DNA from: a virus
IMG/VR virus record: IMGVR_UViG_3300046673_000306
Location: 42,546 to 106,545 of that record
Length of the DNA: 64,000 bases
Strand: one strand, 5' to 3'
In this document: positions 24,832 to 34,588 of the stretch, piece after piece
Layout of the letters: every line of letters starts with the position of its first letter
How positions within the stretch are numbered: position 1 is the stretch's first letter
The notes under the pieces: model-generated
The model's database searches: none
The model's input: only the letters and a program-made list of their open reading frames with translations
Told to the model about the DNA's origin: nothing
Translations under genes and position numbers: made by a program

Positions 24832-26348
24832 GCGAGTACCGTTATGTTTCCTGTGGTTATTTTTGAAGTCAAGGACGACGGCGCCAGATTCACCGCCGCC
24901 GCCGCCGCCGCAATCGATCCGGACAGGGCGCCGGGGGGAAGCACAGACGGGGCTTCAGATATGAATAAATTCAGGAACGCGGTTAGGGCCTGGACGAAGG
25001 GCCAAAATTTTGGGTCCGATGCCACATCGGACACCACGGTGTCATTGATTCTGGAAATACCTTGTCCGGTATATCCCATTGACGCAGGTATTGTTGGGGG
25101 GCCTGCCCAGCTGTTCAACACGATCTGGTTCCCGGACAGGTTCAGGGTTCCGGTGGCGGCGGCGATGCTAATGTGGCCTTTGAGTGCTATTAACTCGTAG
25201 TCCCCGGTCGCGAGCGTGGTGCTGATGTCTCCGGTGATCTCCACCGTGGAGTCCCCGTAGACGTTCCGGAACTCGTTTCCATATAGGATCATCTGATCCG
25301 GAACCGATCCAGTCGCGGTCCCGATCTGAGTGACTCTCCCGTTGCCCAGGGGATCGCCACTGATAAACACCGTCGCCGACGCGGCCTCGTATGAATCGGA
25401 ATTGTCTATGCTCAGGTACCTGTCGGACATGCTTAGATTCGCGGGCCCGGTCAGCGTCTCATTCAGGCTATACGAATTTAGATTTATGCTGTTGTCGGCG
25501 TTGATCGTTCGGTCCTGGGAGCCCTCGACCAGGGACTGATTCGTGTCGAAGCTCTTGTTCTGAGTCATCTCCGTCACGGCGTTATCGGCCTTGACCATGT
25601 AATTCTGGCACTGGACCGAGAACGTGCCATTTGATTCAAAACTGACGTCCCCGGCGTTGGCGAATGTGACCTCTCCGGTCTTCCCATTTATGTAGAGCTG
25701 GAACAAGCTGGTCTTATCTCCCGCAGACTGATCCATGAGGTTGTCGGCCATGTAGCTGAGTTCAGCCTGGTTGGTCATGTACAGAGTCGATCCCAAAAGT
25801 TGCTTGTTGATCGAGGCCGGGAGCGGCAACTGCGTGACTGGGTCCATCAGGAAAGCCGGAGCATGGCAGTTCGGGCATTGCTCGATCAATGTCGTGGCGT
25901 TGATATTCGCTTCCCAGGCGGTCAACAAGGACGTTACGCCGCAGGTAAGGCACTTGGCGGAATCCCCGCGAACTCGAATATATACCTCTCCCTCTTGCAG
26001 GTCCTCAGGCATACCATAGACCTGCTTGTACATCTGGTAGTATGAGTCCGGGGCCATGGTGTTAAGGGGATAGTAGCCGAGGACCAGGGGCATCTGCATC
26101 GGTCTGATCCCGACCACGACATGTGTCCCCACCGTGGGAACGGCGAATATCCCTCCGCCGGGGTAGGCCATGGGCATAGGGATCGGGACCGTGGTCCTCG
26201 TGCTGGTCTTATCCAAGATGTTCAGGCTGCACATCATATTCACGGTGTCAACGCTCGTGATCTGGGCGAGCCTCAGGTACTTCACTTCCTCGACCGCCTG
26301 CCGGTTGCCCTGGTTAAAGAATAGGTCAGATAAATTATTTTTGATCAT
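24828..26348 (-). CDS. Baseplate spike (gpV/gp45-like) with inserted zinc-ribbon
   Basis: 506 aa. Residues about 20-95 look like the OB-fold of spike proteins (VPIPMPMAYPGGGIFAVPTVGTHVVVG). Between them and the beta-helical needle is an insertion with C133-L-T-C136 and C158-P-N-C161, a likely zinc ribbon. The C-terminal half has regular short strands (DVSFESNGTFSV, ITGDISTTLATGDYELIALKGHI), as in membrane-piercing needles. Start coupled to the hub stop (TGA-T-ATG). Confidence 0.75.
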   Translation of the reverse strand: MIKNNLSDLFFNQGNRQAVEEVKYLRLAQITSVDTVNMMCSLNILDKTSTRTTVPIPMPMAYPGGGIFAVPTVGTHVVVGIRPMQMPLVLGYYPLNTMAPDSYYQMYKQVYGMPEDLQEGEVYIRVRGDSAKCLTCGVTSLLTAWEANINATTLIEQCPNCHAPAFLMDPVTQLPLPASINKQLLGSTLYMTNQAELSYMADNLMDQSAGDKTSLFQLYINGKTGEVTFANAGDVSFESNGTFSVQCQNYMVKADNAVTEMTQNKSFDTNQSLVEGSQDRTINADNSINLNSYSLNETLTGPANLSMSDRYLSIDNSDSYEAASATVFISGDPLGNGRVTQIGTATGSVPDQMILYGNEFRNVYGDSTVEITGDISTTLATGDYELIALKGHISIAAATGTLNLSGNQIVLNSWAGPPTIPASMGYTGQGISRINDTVVSDVASDPKFWPFVQALTAFLNLFISEAPSVLPPGALSGSIAAAAAAVNLAPSSLTSKITTGNITVLA

Positions 26349-26349
26349 A

Positions 26350-29300
26350 TCAGCACTTTGGATCGATGTATGCGATCGCCAGTCCCATTATGTAATACTG
26401 CTGCGTCAGCTGGTTGGACGGGGTCACGGTCAGGCTTAGATTTTTCTGCACGGAGCCTGAGGAGTTGGTCGCGATGATCGTAAAATTAATGGTGTTGGTC
26501 TGCCCGCTCATGACCGTGCTCGTCGTAATTGCTGCACTCGGACCGACTGGGGCGGAGTACGTTGTTGTGGTGGGTACAGACCTCGCCGCTGGGGCAGAAC
26601 TTGAGGTCAGGACACCGGATATTTCTCCTGTATATTTATTTATCGATAATCCCTCGGGGAGACCGAGAGCGTTATATGAGGTGGGGTTGTTCAGAGCCAC
26701 GATCGCGTACGTGAACGGGACCCCAACTTTTGCAGACGCCGACAGTTGACTGGTTATGACAGGAGCGGGCAACCGGGAGGAACCTGGAGCGGCAGAAGAC
26801 GGAGCCGCTCCCAAAAAAGAGCTTAGCATAGAGGTAAAAGATGGTGGCACCGAGGCCGGAGGCGCGGATGGGGTAGATATGCTGACGTGGTTCCTGTCTA
26901 TCGCACTGGGCAGGAATGAGTTAGTGTTGATCCAGATCGTGGGGACGCCCTTTATCGTATTCCCCAGAAATTCTGGGAGGTCGGCAATGATTGCTTGGGC
27001 CGCTACGACTTCCAGGGCGTGGCCCAGGCTGTAGGGGGACTGGGCTACATAGATATATGCCGCGATCGGGAATTTGAACGATATTATTGGCGTAGTGTCG
27101 ATCCCGGCCTGCTGCAATGGCGCGAGGAAGGCGGAGGCCCCAGTTTTTTGCAGGATGTCCCCGGTTGGGAACGTCTCCCTGAGTACGAACTTTATCTTTG
27201 AACTCCCTAGATAGGCCTTGAATGCCAGTACCTCGGGGTTCGCGATCAGGGCCGCAAGCTCTTGTTCGGCGGAATTTATTTCCTTCCCTATGAAATTATT
27301 CAACTTAGTTAAGTAAGCCGCGACCAGCTCCGGGCCTTTGTTTTTTACATCTTTGAGGAAATTCCATATCTTACCCGGGGCGTTCTCGATGTCGGTCACG
27401 GCATTATTATACGCTGTTACCACCGAAGACCAGGCTTGAGATCGGGCCGCTACGATTCTGGGCTTTGACTGCTTCGGGTTCTTCTTCTTGCTTTGCTTGT
27501 TGCAGAGTGCGGATCGGATCACCGAGGTCGAGAGCACTGCTGAAATCTTGGTTATGAACGTTCTCGTGGCTGAGGCCTTCACCGGTTGACAGGTGAATCC
27601 GAACTGACTTGAGGTACCGGGGTTTAACGCTGCGGGATTTCCCGTCGCGATGAAGTTCAACTTGGCGCTGGCAACGCTCACGAAATTAGTGGCGTTCACC
27701 GCCGCGTTCCCCTGGCCGTAAAAGTTACACATGCTGGTGTACGTTTCGTCCGTCTGTGGTCCGGACGTCCCATATCCCACGCTACCGCTGGGAAGCGCGT
27801 CTGTCCAATGCCGACCATGGGTGAGCCCTAGGGTTGTGGTAAAATCCTTGCCCTGCGTGTAGCTGTGGTTAATGGTTGATATGTAGTAGACGAGCATCTG
27901 CTGCAACGACGTGAGAGTGCTGTTCGGGGTCGTGGTCGAGGGTGCCGTCGACGTAGACGTGGCCGTCGAGACCGTGGAGTTGGCGGGCAAGGACACTCCT
28001 GGAGCCGAGGTCGCAAACGGGTTTAGGCTCACCGATTGCAGGGCGCCCCCCAGGTTTCCGACAAAGGCTACGGTGTTGCACAGCCTCAGCTCGGGAGTCC
28101 CGTTTATGGTCACGGTCGCCGACTTCAGCTCGGCGTTGCGTCGGTTCAGGAGCGCGCGACAGTAACTGGCGCGGCCCTGATCGACATTATACTGGTCACC
28201 TTGGTTGGCCTGGCTCGGACCAACCTGCCCAGACGGGGGCGGGGTCGTGCCACTGAAAATTGGCGATGATTTTTTCTGGTACCTGACCGCGTACCTCTGG
28301 AGGACTGGGGTTGAAGTCTGGACAAAGGACCTGCCCTGGATAATAGGATCGATCGTGCTACCGTTTGCGAAGAAGCTCGGTTGCGTGTCGAGTTCCATCA
28401 CGGTTACCACCGCCTTCTCGTCCACGGAGTGAGCTTCGGAAATAATGTCGATGTCCTCGATGTAGTACTGGGGGGCGAACGGGTTCAGATAGTAGAGCGG
28501 CGGATGATAGTTGAGGACCCCCATGTTGTCGGCGTACCACTCGAATTCTTGGACCTCGGCGATCTGGGCGCAGACCTCCCATTTTGTTAGTTCATCCGTC
28601 TCCCACATCCTGAACGCGTCCCGGAGCTGAGTCGCGTACGGTGGCCAGTTATTGGCCAGATCATTGAAGATGTTGACCTTGATGTCCTTAAAATCCCAGG
28701 CCAAGTTCACGACCTGGTTCCCGATGCTCACGGTTGATGTAGTTGTGCTCTTAGTCGCCGCCGCATTGGTCGCGGTCGATGTCGCGGCGGTGGACGCGGT
28801 TGGAGTCGTCCCGGGGATGGCAAGTACTGGCGCTGGAGTAGTCGCTTGATTGGACAAAGCGGTCGCGGAAGCCGAAGTCGATGTCGCGGTCATGACCGTG
28901 GCTGGCATGTATCCGGGGCCGCTTTGAACATTGACCGTCGTAGCCACGAACGTGGCGTTGGACATTCCCAGGATGGAGCCCGTCTGACCCTGGATTACGC
29001 TCTGCACCATTTCGCCGCCGGTAAGATTATTGGGCTGGTTCTCGGCGGCGATCAGGCTGCTTCCAAAGACCGTGGTCTGTAGGCCGAGGCTGTTCAGGGT
29101 CGTATCCAACTGGGGGTCGATGTTTATCCTGGCGAGGCGCACCATCCTCCCGACATCCTCGCCATCGACCTTTACGGCCACGGTGCTGCCTGAGTAGGAA
29201 ACGCTAGTTTTAGTCACGAATCCGGTGAAAATGGGGTAGTAATCGGTGGGGAAGTTAGCGCTCACAGAGTAGCGCCTCCTGGCCCAAATCTGAATCATGT

Positions 29301-30438
29301 CGAAGGGCGCGATCGTGGTTTCCCGCATGTTCGCGGTTAAGATGCTCAGGGTCCGAGCCGGGATCGCCGACCCGCGCGTGGTCGTTGATCCGCTAGACAC
29401 CTGCTTCTCAAGGTTCGCCATGTTAAAGACGTCATTGACCTGGAGCCCGAAGAAGAGGTCTGGAACCTGACCGTTGGCTGCCAGGGGCAAGTGGAAGGTA
29501 ACGGACCCGGTGCCGGGCTGTCCCTTCCTGTTCATCGAGGTCTGCATCGAGTAGGGGCCGAGCAGGCAGTCGAGCAGGATCGGATCGTAGAAGGGTTGGA
29601 GCGCTGAGGACTTTTTCAGGACCGAGAGGTTGCTCTTGGCGTCGTTCAGCTGAGTGTTCAGGATCGCAATCTGTTGCTGGAGGTCTATTGCGAGTCCGAG
29701 TTTGTCGGTGGAAACCCCGACCAGATTTTGGAGGGCATTCAAGTTGGTGATCAAATTGCTGAGCAGCGTCCCCGTGGTCTGCTGTCCGGGGATTGCCGAG
29801 GTCCCGATGCTATTAATAAAGGCACTGGCGACGTTGTTCTTGATCAGAGTCGTGAGCGCATCCTCTATGGCTGTACATGTGTTCTGGATGTCGGCCATCG
29901 GCAATGGTATGGTGTTTGATATTGAAGTCACGTTGTTTAAGGTCGTCTGGAAATTTGAAGAGGCCTGGGAAAGAGGGGACGGTGCAGTCGGGCTACTCGG
30001 AATCGAGTTGAAATTATTTATGTTCGTAACCAACTTCGGGTAGAATGCGAGGTCGGTCTGGAGCTGGTTCTGCTGCGCCGTGCTGAGGCTGAACTCGGAG
30101 GGGTTTATTGATAGGCCAGCCAACTCATTTTTGAAACTGGTTAACTGGGCGCTCAGGCTCGCCACGTTCGCGATTGCCTTTGCGAGGTTGTCCTCGAATT
30201 CGGTGGCCACGGACCTAGCCTTGATCGTGACCTGCTTATTAAACTGCGTTGGCTGATACGATGCAAAGGCCTGTTTTATCTGCTTATCCGAGGGCATCGT
30301 CACGTCCTGGGAATAGGCCGAACCCGTGATCTGGCTCGGGGCGAGCGTAACGCCAGGAACATAGGTCAGCTCTCCGGGGACCAGGAGCCTCCGGAAGAAG
30401 ACCTTGATGTCCGGTTGCGGCGTGATCACGTTCGGCAT
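26350..30438 (-). CDS. Large baseplate hub protein with coiled-coil and He_PIG-type domain
   Basis: 1362 aa. Residues about 75-280 are helical and heptad-like. Residues about 290-460 resemble hub proteins of the gp27/gpD type (SMNRKGQPGTGSVTFHLPL, MIQIWARRRY, IFTGFVTKTSVSYSGSTV). A Thr/Ser/Ala linker follows, then a long mixed region, and a C-terminal putative Ig domain (LPEGLSINKYTGEISG). It is much longer than typical hubs (about 400 aa), so domains have been added. It lies between spike and tube-associated genes. There is no good ribosome-binding site, so translation is probably coupled. Confidence 0.68.
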   Translation of the reverse strand: MPNVITPQPDIKVFFRRLLVPGELTYVPGVTLAPSQITGSAYSQDVTMPSDKQIKQAFASYQPTQFNKQVTIKARSVATEFEDNLAKAIANVASLSAQLTSFKNELAGLSINPSEFSLSTAQQNQLQTDLAFYPKLVTNINNFNSIPSSPTAPSPLSQASSNFQTTLNNVTSISNTIPLPMADIQNTCTAIEDALTTLIKNNVASAFINSIGTSAIPGQQTTGTLLSNLITNLNALQNLVGVSTDKLGLAIDLQQQIAILNTQLNDAKSNLSVLKKSSALQPFYDPILLDCLLGPYSMQTSMNRKGQPGTGSVTFHLPLAANGQVPDLFFGLQVNDVFNMANLEKQVSSGSTTTRGSAIPARTLSILTANMRETTIAPFDMIQIWARRRYSVSANFPTDYYPIFTGFVTKTSVSYSGSTVAVKVDGEDVGRMVRLARINIDPQLDTTLNSLGLQTTVFGSSLIAAENQPNNLTGGEMVQSVIQGQTGSILGMSNATFVATTVNVQSGPGYMPATVMTATSTSASATALSNQATTPAPVLAIPGTTPTASTAATSTATNAAATKSTTTSTVSIGNQVVNLAWDFKDIKVNIFNDLANNWPPYATQLRDAFRMWETDELTKWEVCAQIAEVQEFEWYADNMGVLNYHPPLYYLNPFAPQYYIEDIDIISEAHSVDEKAVVTVMELDTQPSFFANGSTIDPIIQGRSFVQTSTPVLQRYAVRYQKKSSPIFSGTTPPPSGQVGPSQANQGDQYNVDQGRASYCRALLNRRNAELKSATVTINGTPELRLCNTVAFVGNLGGALQSVSLNPFATSAPGVSLPANSTVSTATSTSTAPSTTTPNSTLTSLQQMLVYYISTINHSYTQGKDFTTTLGLTHGRHWTDALPSGSVGYGTSGPQTDETYTSMCNFYGQGNAAVNATNFVSVASAKLNFIATGNPAALNPGTSSQFGFTCQPVKASATRTFITKISAVLSTSVIRSALCNKQSKKKNPKQSKPRIVAARSQAWSSVVTAYNNAVTDIENAPGKIWNFLKDVKNKGPELVAAYLTKLNNFIGKEINSAEQELAALIANPEVLAFKAYLGSSKIKFVLRETFPTGDILQKTGASAFLAPLQQAGIDTTPIISFKFPIAAYIYVAQSPYSLGHALEVVAAQAIIADLPEFLGNTIKGVPTIWINTNSFLPSAIDRNHVSISTPSAPPASVPPSFTSMLSSFLGAAPSSAAPGSSRLPAPVITSQLSASAKVGVPFTYAIVALNNPTSYNALGLPEGLSINKYTGEISGVLTSSSAPAARSVPTTTTYSAPVGPSAAITTSTVMSGQTNTINFTIIATNSSGSVQKNLSLTVTPSNQLTQQYYIMGLAIAYIDPKC

Positions 30439-30439
30439 A

Positions 30440-31180
30440 TTAGAAGAGCTGGACCCCCCAGCCGCTGCCGTACTGAACGGGAGACGCTGCGATCGCGCTT
30501 ATGTTAGTTTTATTGATGTTGCCGAGCTTGTTCATGTTGATGAGATTCGCTGCCGTCGTCGCGATGTTGCTGCTGAGGACAGAAGTCACGTTCTTGGTCA
30601 CGGTAAACGTGAAGCTATAGGTAAACTGGTACGGGACGTCGGCGCTAAGGCTATAGGAAAAATCGTTGAAGTACCCGTTCAGGACCTGACTCTCGTATAG
30701 CATGGAAAGGATCGGGTTACCGAGGAATGGCTGGGCATCGTTGAATCGGCTCTGGTAGCACTGGCGCTTGAGCAGCTCGAACGCGGCCAGAGGTTGCTTG
30801 CTGACCTGGAAGTAGGCGGTGGCCGCCGTCACGGTTATGATCTCAAGGTCGTGGCCCCAAAACTGGACGACGAAGCCGCCGCGCGTTGGTTTCTTGTCCA
30901 GGAGTACGTTCTTCTTTACCTCTATCGTCTTCGGGTTCAGGTAGAGTTGGACCACGGGGTTCTGGACCTGCCCCAGCAAGAAGTCTGCGGAGTTGAAATT
31001 TGCGGTCAGGCTGCTGAAGTTCTTCAGCTGGCTGGCGCTGGGGACGGCGGCCTTCAGGAAATTGGTGGCATTCTGCCCGACCTGGGCCGTCAAGCCGTTG
31101 GCTCCTAGGGTCGCGACCACGAGGTCGGTGAACGCCATCTTCGTCACGTGGAGGCTGGATGCTGTCGGGATTATGGCCAT
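30440..31180 (-). CDS. Hub-associated tail protein
   Basis: 246 aa. It has a strand-rich core with QLYLNPKTIEVKKNVLLDKK followed by FVVQFWGHDLEIITV and a C-terminal Y-Q-F-T-Y-S-F-T-F-T-V. This pattern I associate with proteins between tape measure and hub in contractile tails (LysM-adjacent or T4 gp53-like position). No LysM motif is visible. It probably joins the tube end to the hub. Confidence 0.55.
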   Translation of the reverse strand: MAIIPTASSLHVTKMAFTDLVVATLGANGLTAQVGQNATNFLKAAVPSASQLKNFSSLTANFNSADFLLGQVQNPVVQLYLNPKTIEVKKNVLLDKKPTRGGFVVQFWGHDLEIITVTAATAYFQVSKQPLAAFELLKRQCYQSRFNDAQPFLGNPILSMLYESQVLNGYFNDFSYSLSADVPYQFTYSFTFTVTKNVTSVLSSNIATTAANLINMNKLGNINKTNISAIAASPVQYGSGWGVQLF

Positions 31181-31182
31181 AT

Positions 31183-33114
31183 CTATACCGAGTAGATGGC
31201 TCTGCTGGCTTGTTCTGTTATTTTATCTGCCAGCTCGGAACACGCTAGTTTTATGTCGTCGCCTATTTCCCGACGACTCGCACCCACCGTGACATGAGCT
31301 TGAACATGTATGGTGGTGGTCGACGATCCGGCTTCTTCCTTGATATACCCAACAGGAGAGCGTGGCATTGGTTTTCTGGTACCGAATTTCTTATCCGGAT
31401 TCGGATCACTGGTAAATATCATCGGTTCCCAACTTCCTTCCGGATGTTCTTTCCTTTCTTTTTGTTCGCGGGCCGCTTCATTCCATCCGTTCTTGAATCC
31501 CTCTCCGAAAGAAGTGGTACCGATACCTGTGTTGGGAACCATTTTCTTTGGATTTTCAGCAAAATCCCCTGCTTTTTTCATGGCCGATACTAACCCTTCC
31601 CTACCAAGTATCCCAAGTTCCCTATCTATTTCCAGTATCCTATCCGATAATTTCCTGGCAGAATCAGCAGCTTTTTCACCAGCTGTTGAAAGATTTTTTA
31701 GTGCGACTGTGGAAGCATCGCGCTGCTTATCCATGGTGTCGGCTACGGATTCTTTTCTGGTTAGATCGAGTTTTTCTGGATGCTCAAATTGCTTCTGATA
31801 TTCTTCCGGGCTTGCCAGAGGGGAGCCCGAGAAAAGGTCATAGAGTTTTTGGAATACCAGCAGTTGATTTTGCCCGCCCATTTCCTTGGCCATGGTCTGG
31901 GCTAATCCGGCAGCCCCCCCAGATGCTTCGTAGGCCGATTTCCCACGATCGCTCATCATTGTGTGCAGAATCTCGTCCATGGACATGCCTTGACGCAGGC
32001 CCATCTTGGCGGCCATGTCCGGAGAATGTTGCATTATCATCGTGGCGCGCTCGATCATTTTGTCAAAGCCACCGGCTTCCGTCGAGTATCCTGCTGCAAG
32101 TTGCTGAGCAGTCACCGTGCCACGCTGAAGTTGCTTAGCGAATGTTGACGTCAATGCCGACGCCTCATCTGCCGATCCCCCAAGGGTCTTTATGGAATCT
32201 GATACGGAATCGAACTCCTTTGAGAATACAGTGATCCCGACACCGGCCTTGTGCGCTCCGGTCACGAACGACGCATAGGCGCTATCCATGGCTGGTCCAG
32301 ATAGCTGGAATTGAGTTCCGAGTCTCGACACTATCTCAGTGCTTCTGCCTAGTTCTAATCCATTGGCAGAGTGCATCAGGGCTGCCAATCCAACAGAATG
32401 GGCAAGAGCATCGGTCGCCGCCTGACCGCGAGACATGCTTGACGTTGTGGCCCCAACAGCTATTCCGGCCTCAGAGAAAGATTGAGCCATCTTTGCCGCT
32501 TGTTCCTGTTCTATGTTGAGCTGGGTTCCAGCTGATATCATGCTATCAGCCATCGTCTTAAACCCAAGTCCGGTTTCTTCGGCGGAGCCGCCCATTGCCA
32601 GAACAGATTCCCCGGCTGCTCTTTGAGCCATAGTCGCGTCATCAGCTGCCCTGACCTGGGCGGTCAAGGCATTAGCGGCTGCGGCAGCTATTGTCGCAAG
32701 GGGCGCCATCTCAGGAACTAATGCGCTGATGGTTGTCGCCAGACCATTCGCCACATTATCTATAGCGTTTCCCAAATTCCTGGTTAAGGCTGTTCCTGTT
32801 GTTACCGTGACCGCATTGATCACCGACGAGATTGTGTTCAGAGCCGACTCGGTGGCAGAGACTGCTGTTGCCAGTTGCCGCAGCTTCTTGTCTGACTCCT
32901 CCCTAGTTTTCCTCTCGGCATCGGTAGCATGGAGCATCTTCCCTAGGGACTCCGAGACCTTGTCCATGGCATCGGCAGCCCGGCCCATCGCGTCCGAGGC
33001 CTTCCCCGTATTCTCGGAAGCGCTCTCCACGGATTTGATGTAGTCTTCCAGTTTTGGGTTCGAGGGCATCAGCGACCCCGGCCCCGGCATATTCGGCACT
33101 TCCGGATCAGCCAC
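31183..33114 (-). CDS. Tail tape-measure protein, GTG start
   Basis: 643 aa from GTG 33114, with GAGG 6 nt upstream. It overlaps the chaperone extension by 8 nt. It is Ala/Ser/Met-rich, helical and coiled-coil-like (residues 25-100), with hydrophobic helices near 120-150, as in tape measures. It lies directly after the frameshifted chaperone. At about 0.15 nm per residue the length would predict a tail near 95 nm (inference). Base composition is visibly less GC-rich than in its neighbours. Confidence 0.75.
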   Translation of the reverse strand: MADPEVPNMPGPGSLMPSNPKLEDYIKSVESASENTGKASDAMGRAADAMDKVSESLGKMLHATDAERKTREESDKKLRQLATAVSATESALNTISSVINAVTVTTGTALTRNLGNAIDNVANGLATTISALVPEMAPLATIAAAAANALTAQVRAADDATMAQRAAGESVLAMGGSAEETGLGFKTMADSMISAGTQLNIEQEQAAKMAQSFSEAGIAVGATTSSMSRGQAATDALAHSVGLAALMHSANGLELGRSTEIVSRLGTQFQLSGPAMDSAYASFVTGAHKAGVGITVFSKEFDSVSDSIKTLGGSADEASALTSTFAKQLQRGTVTAQQLAAGYSTEAGGFDKMIERATMIMQHSPDMAAKMGLRQGMSMDEILHTMMSDRGKSAYEASGGAAGLAQTMAKEMGGQNQLLVFQKLYDLFSGSPLASPEEYQKQFEHPEKLDLTRKESVADTMDKQRDASTVALKNLSTAGEKAADSARKLSDRILEIDRELGILGREGLVSAMKKAGDFAENPKKMVPNTGIGTTSFGEGFKNGWNEAAREQKERKEHPEGSWEPMIFTSDPNPDKKFGTRKPMPRSPVGYIKEEAGSSTTTIHVQAHVTVGASRREIGDDIKLACSELADKITEQASRAIYSV

Positions 33115-33526
33115 GTTCAGCCTCCTCTGCCCACTTCTTCCTCAGCTTCGCCAGGGCCACAGGGCCCTCGGCGTCGACCTTTCTTCCGTTCGTGATCAGC
33201 TCCTGTACCCGGCGCTCATGATCGAAGTCCACTATCTTTTTTACCTTCACCTGCGTGCTGCCCGCAGCCGTCTTCGACATCGACGAGGTCTCCGTCACCG
33301 GCTTCTCCGGGGTCGGGTCATCGTCGCTACCGCCCCCGCACATGATCCTGGAGATGGCCTCTACGACTTGCCTGGCCTTCTCCCACTCCCGGTGATCCTC
33401 CATGATAGCGCACCGGATGTACATGCGTCTCTGCCACTGCGGCAGCCGGTAGAACTGGTCGAAACCTCCGAGACCCAGCGCCCCGACTACTTTCCAGCAC
33501 CAGTAGAGGTAGTCGGGGTCGGTGCG
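33107..33526 (-). CDS. Tail-assembly chaperone, -1 frameshift extension (GT-type)
   Basis: About 139 residues read in the -1 frame after the slippery site at 33,526-33,532. No start codon with a ribosome-binding site is present. An internal ATG at 33,424 would give 105 aa but lacks one. The extension begins R-T-D-P-D-Y-L-Y-W-C-W-K-V-V-G and continues F-Y-R-L-P-Q-W, an aromatic pattern typical of such chaperones. It should be made only as a fusion of about 262 aa with the gene at 33,487. Confidence 0.75.
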   Translation of the reverse strand, partial: RTDPDYLYWCWKVVGALGLGGFDQFYRLPQWQRRMYIRCAIMEDHREWEKARQVVEAISRIMCGGGSDDDPTPEKPVTETSSMSKTAAGSTQVKVKKIVDFDHERRVQELITNGRKVDAEGPVALAKLRKKWAEEAERG

Positions 33527-33894
33527 TTTTTTTCGAGCGCCGCGACGGCCTGGTCCCTCTTGGCCTCCAACTTAACCAATTCCTCGTATACCCGGTTGAT
33601 CACCGGTGGGTGCCACTTATAGATCAGCTTCCTGGCCTTGCCCAGCTCCGTCAGGTTCTGGGACTTCTCCTCTTCCGTCACGGAAAAAGGCACGCCGTCG
33701 ATCGTGCTGATCGCGCGTGCCAATTTCTCGATCTTGAGGACGTGCTCTTTGGCCTTGTCCGCGAAGGGCGTGGCAGCGGCATGGGCCATGACCTCCGCGT
33801 CCGAGTCCAGCGTCTGCATCGCGAACTTGTGCCCGAGTACGGTCGGCGCGTCCTTGACGCTTCCGATTGCGGCCAATTCTTCTGCGGGAATCAT
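33487..33894 (-). CDS. Tail-assembly chaperone (G-type, zero frame)
   Basis: 135 aa, helical and charged, located between tail tube and tape measure as expected for the lambda gpG-type chaperone. AAGGAGGG precedes the ATG. Thirteen codons before its stop is A-AAA-AAC in the correct frame for -1 slippage. It would coat the tape measure during tail assembly and not stay in the virion. Confidence 0.78.
   Translation of the reverse strand: MIPAEELAAIGSVKDAPTVLGHKFAMQTLDSDAEVMAHAAATPFADKAKEHVLKIEKLARAISTIDGVPFSVTEEEKSQNLTELGKARKLIYKWHPPVINRVYEELVKLEAKRDQAVAALEKNAPTPTTSTGAGK
33526..33532 (-). promoter_or_regulatory. Programmed -1 ribosomal frameshift site
   Basis: On the minus strand the heptamer A-AAA-AAC is read in frame as GAA AAA AAC. 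It fits the X-XXY-YYZ rule, and the -1 frame is open to 33,107. The zero-frame product stops 39 nt later. Confidence 0.8.
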
Positions 33895-33956
33895 TAGATT
33901 TCCCTCCTTATTCTGTCGTAACTAGCCCTTTTAGGCTCCCGGCAACCGCCCACTGT

Positions 33957-34559
33957 TTAGTAGGCGATCTGATTCTGGGTCACGGTCACCTTCGACTGCG
34001 CCGTCGACGTGTTCTGCGCGCTGATGTCCATGGTCTCGACGACCAGGAGGTCCCCCGTGGCCTTGATCGGCCTGGTGTAGCGCGTGATCCAGCAGTTGTT
34101 GTAGGTCGTGATCTGCTGCGCGGTGGGGTCGACCGGGCTCTGCTCGTAGACCTTGGCCGTGAAGCCGATGGGCATGTGCGCCAGGTCGAAGATGCTGTCC
34201 ATGGTCGTGCCCTGGGCCTGTAGCCATGTCGTCAGGGCCGTCACGGTCTGAGCCATGGTCAGGCCCGCTGCGGCGCTGATCCCGGCCAGGTTCCCGCTGT
34301 CGATCGCTAGCGCCACGATATTGATCATCGTCGCGCCGTAGATCGCGATGTGCTCCAGGGCCAGGGTCACCGGCTTCGGCTGCCCCGGCGCCATCTCCAC
34401 GACGCCGACGCTCCCGATCTCGTAGATCGGGGTCACTTCTCGGGACTGAGTCTCGGTTGCTTGCCTGGCGTAGCCGATCGTGAACTGGCCGATGGCCAGC
34501 TGCACGTTCGGGCTGAGGACTGCGTTCGTTATTGCGTGGTTTCCGGTCACGTCTGCCAT
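33957..34559 (-). CDS. Tail tube protein
   Basis: 200 aa, directly downstream of the sheath. Strong GAGGAGG before the ATG fits a highly expressed major protein. The sequence is beta-rich and ends in a long strand-like stretch (LLVVETMDISAQNTSTAQSK). The position between sheath and chaperone is the classic one for the inner tube. No definitive motif was recognised. Confidence 0.72.
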   Translation of the reverse strand: MADVTGNHAITNAVLSPNVQLAIGQFTIGYARQATETQSREVTPIYEIGSVGVVEMAPGQPKPVTLALEHIAIYGATMINIVALAIDSGNLAGISAAAGLTMAQTVTALTTWLQAQGTTMDSIFDLAHMPIGFTAKVYEQSPVDPTAQQITTYNNCWITRYTRPIKATGDLLVVETMDISAQNTSTAQSKVTVTQNQIAY

Positions 34560-34588
34560 GGTACTCCTCCTCTCTCAAAGATGACGGC

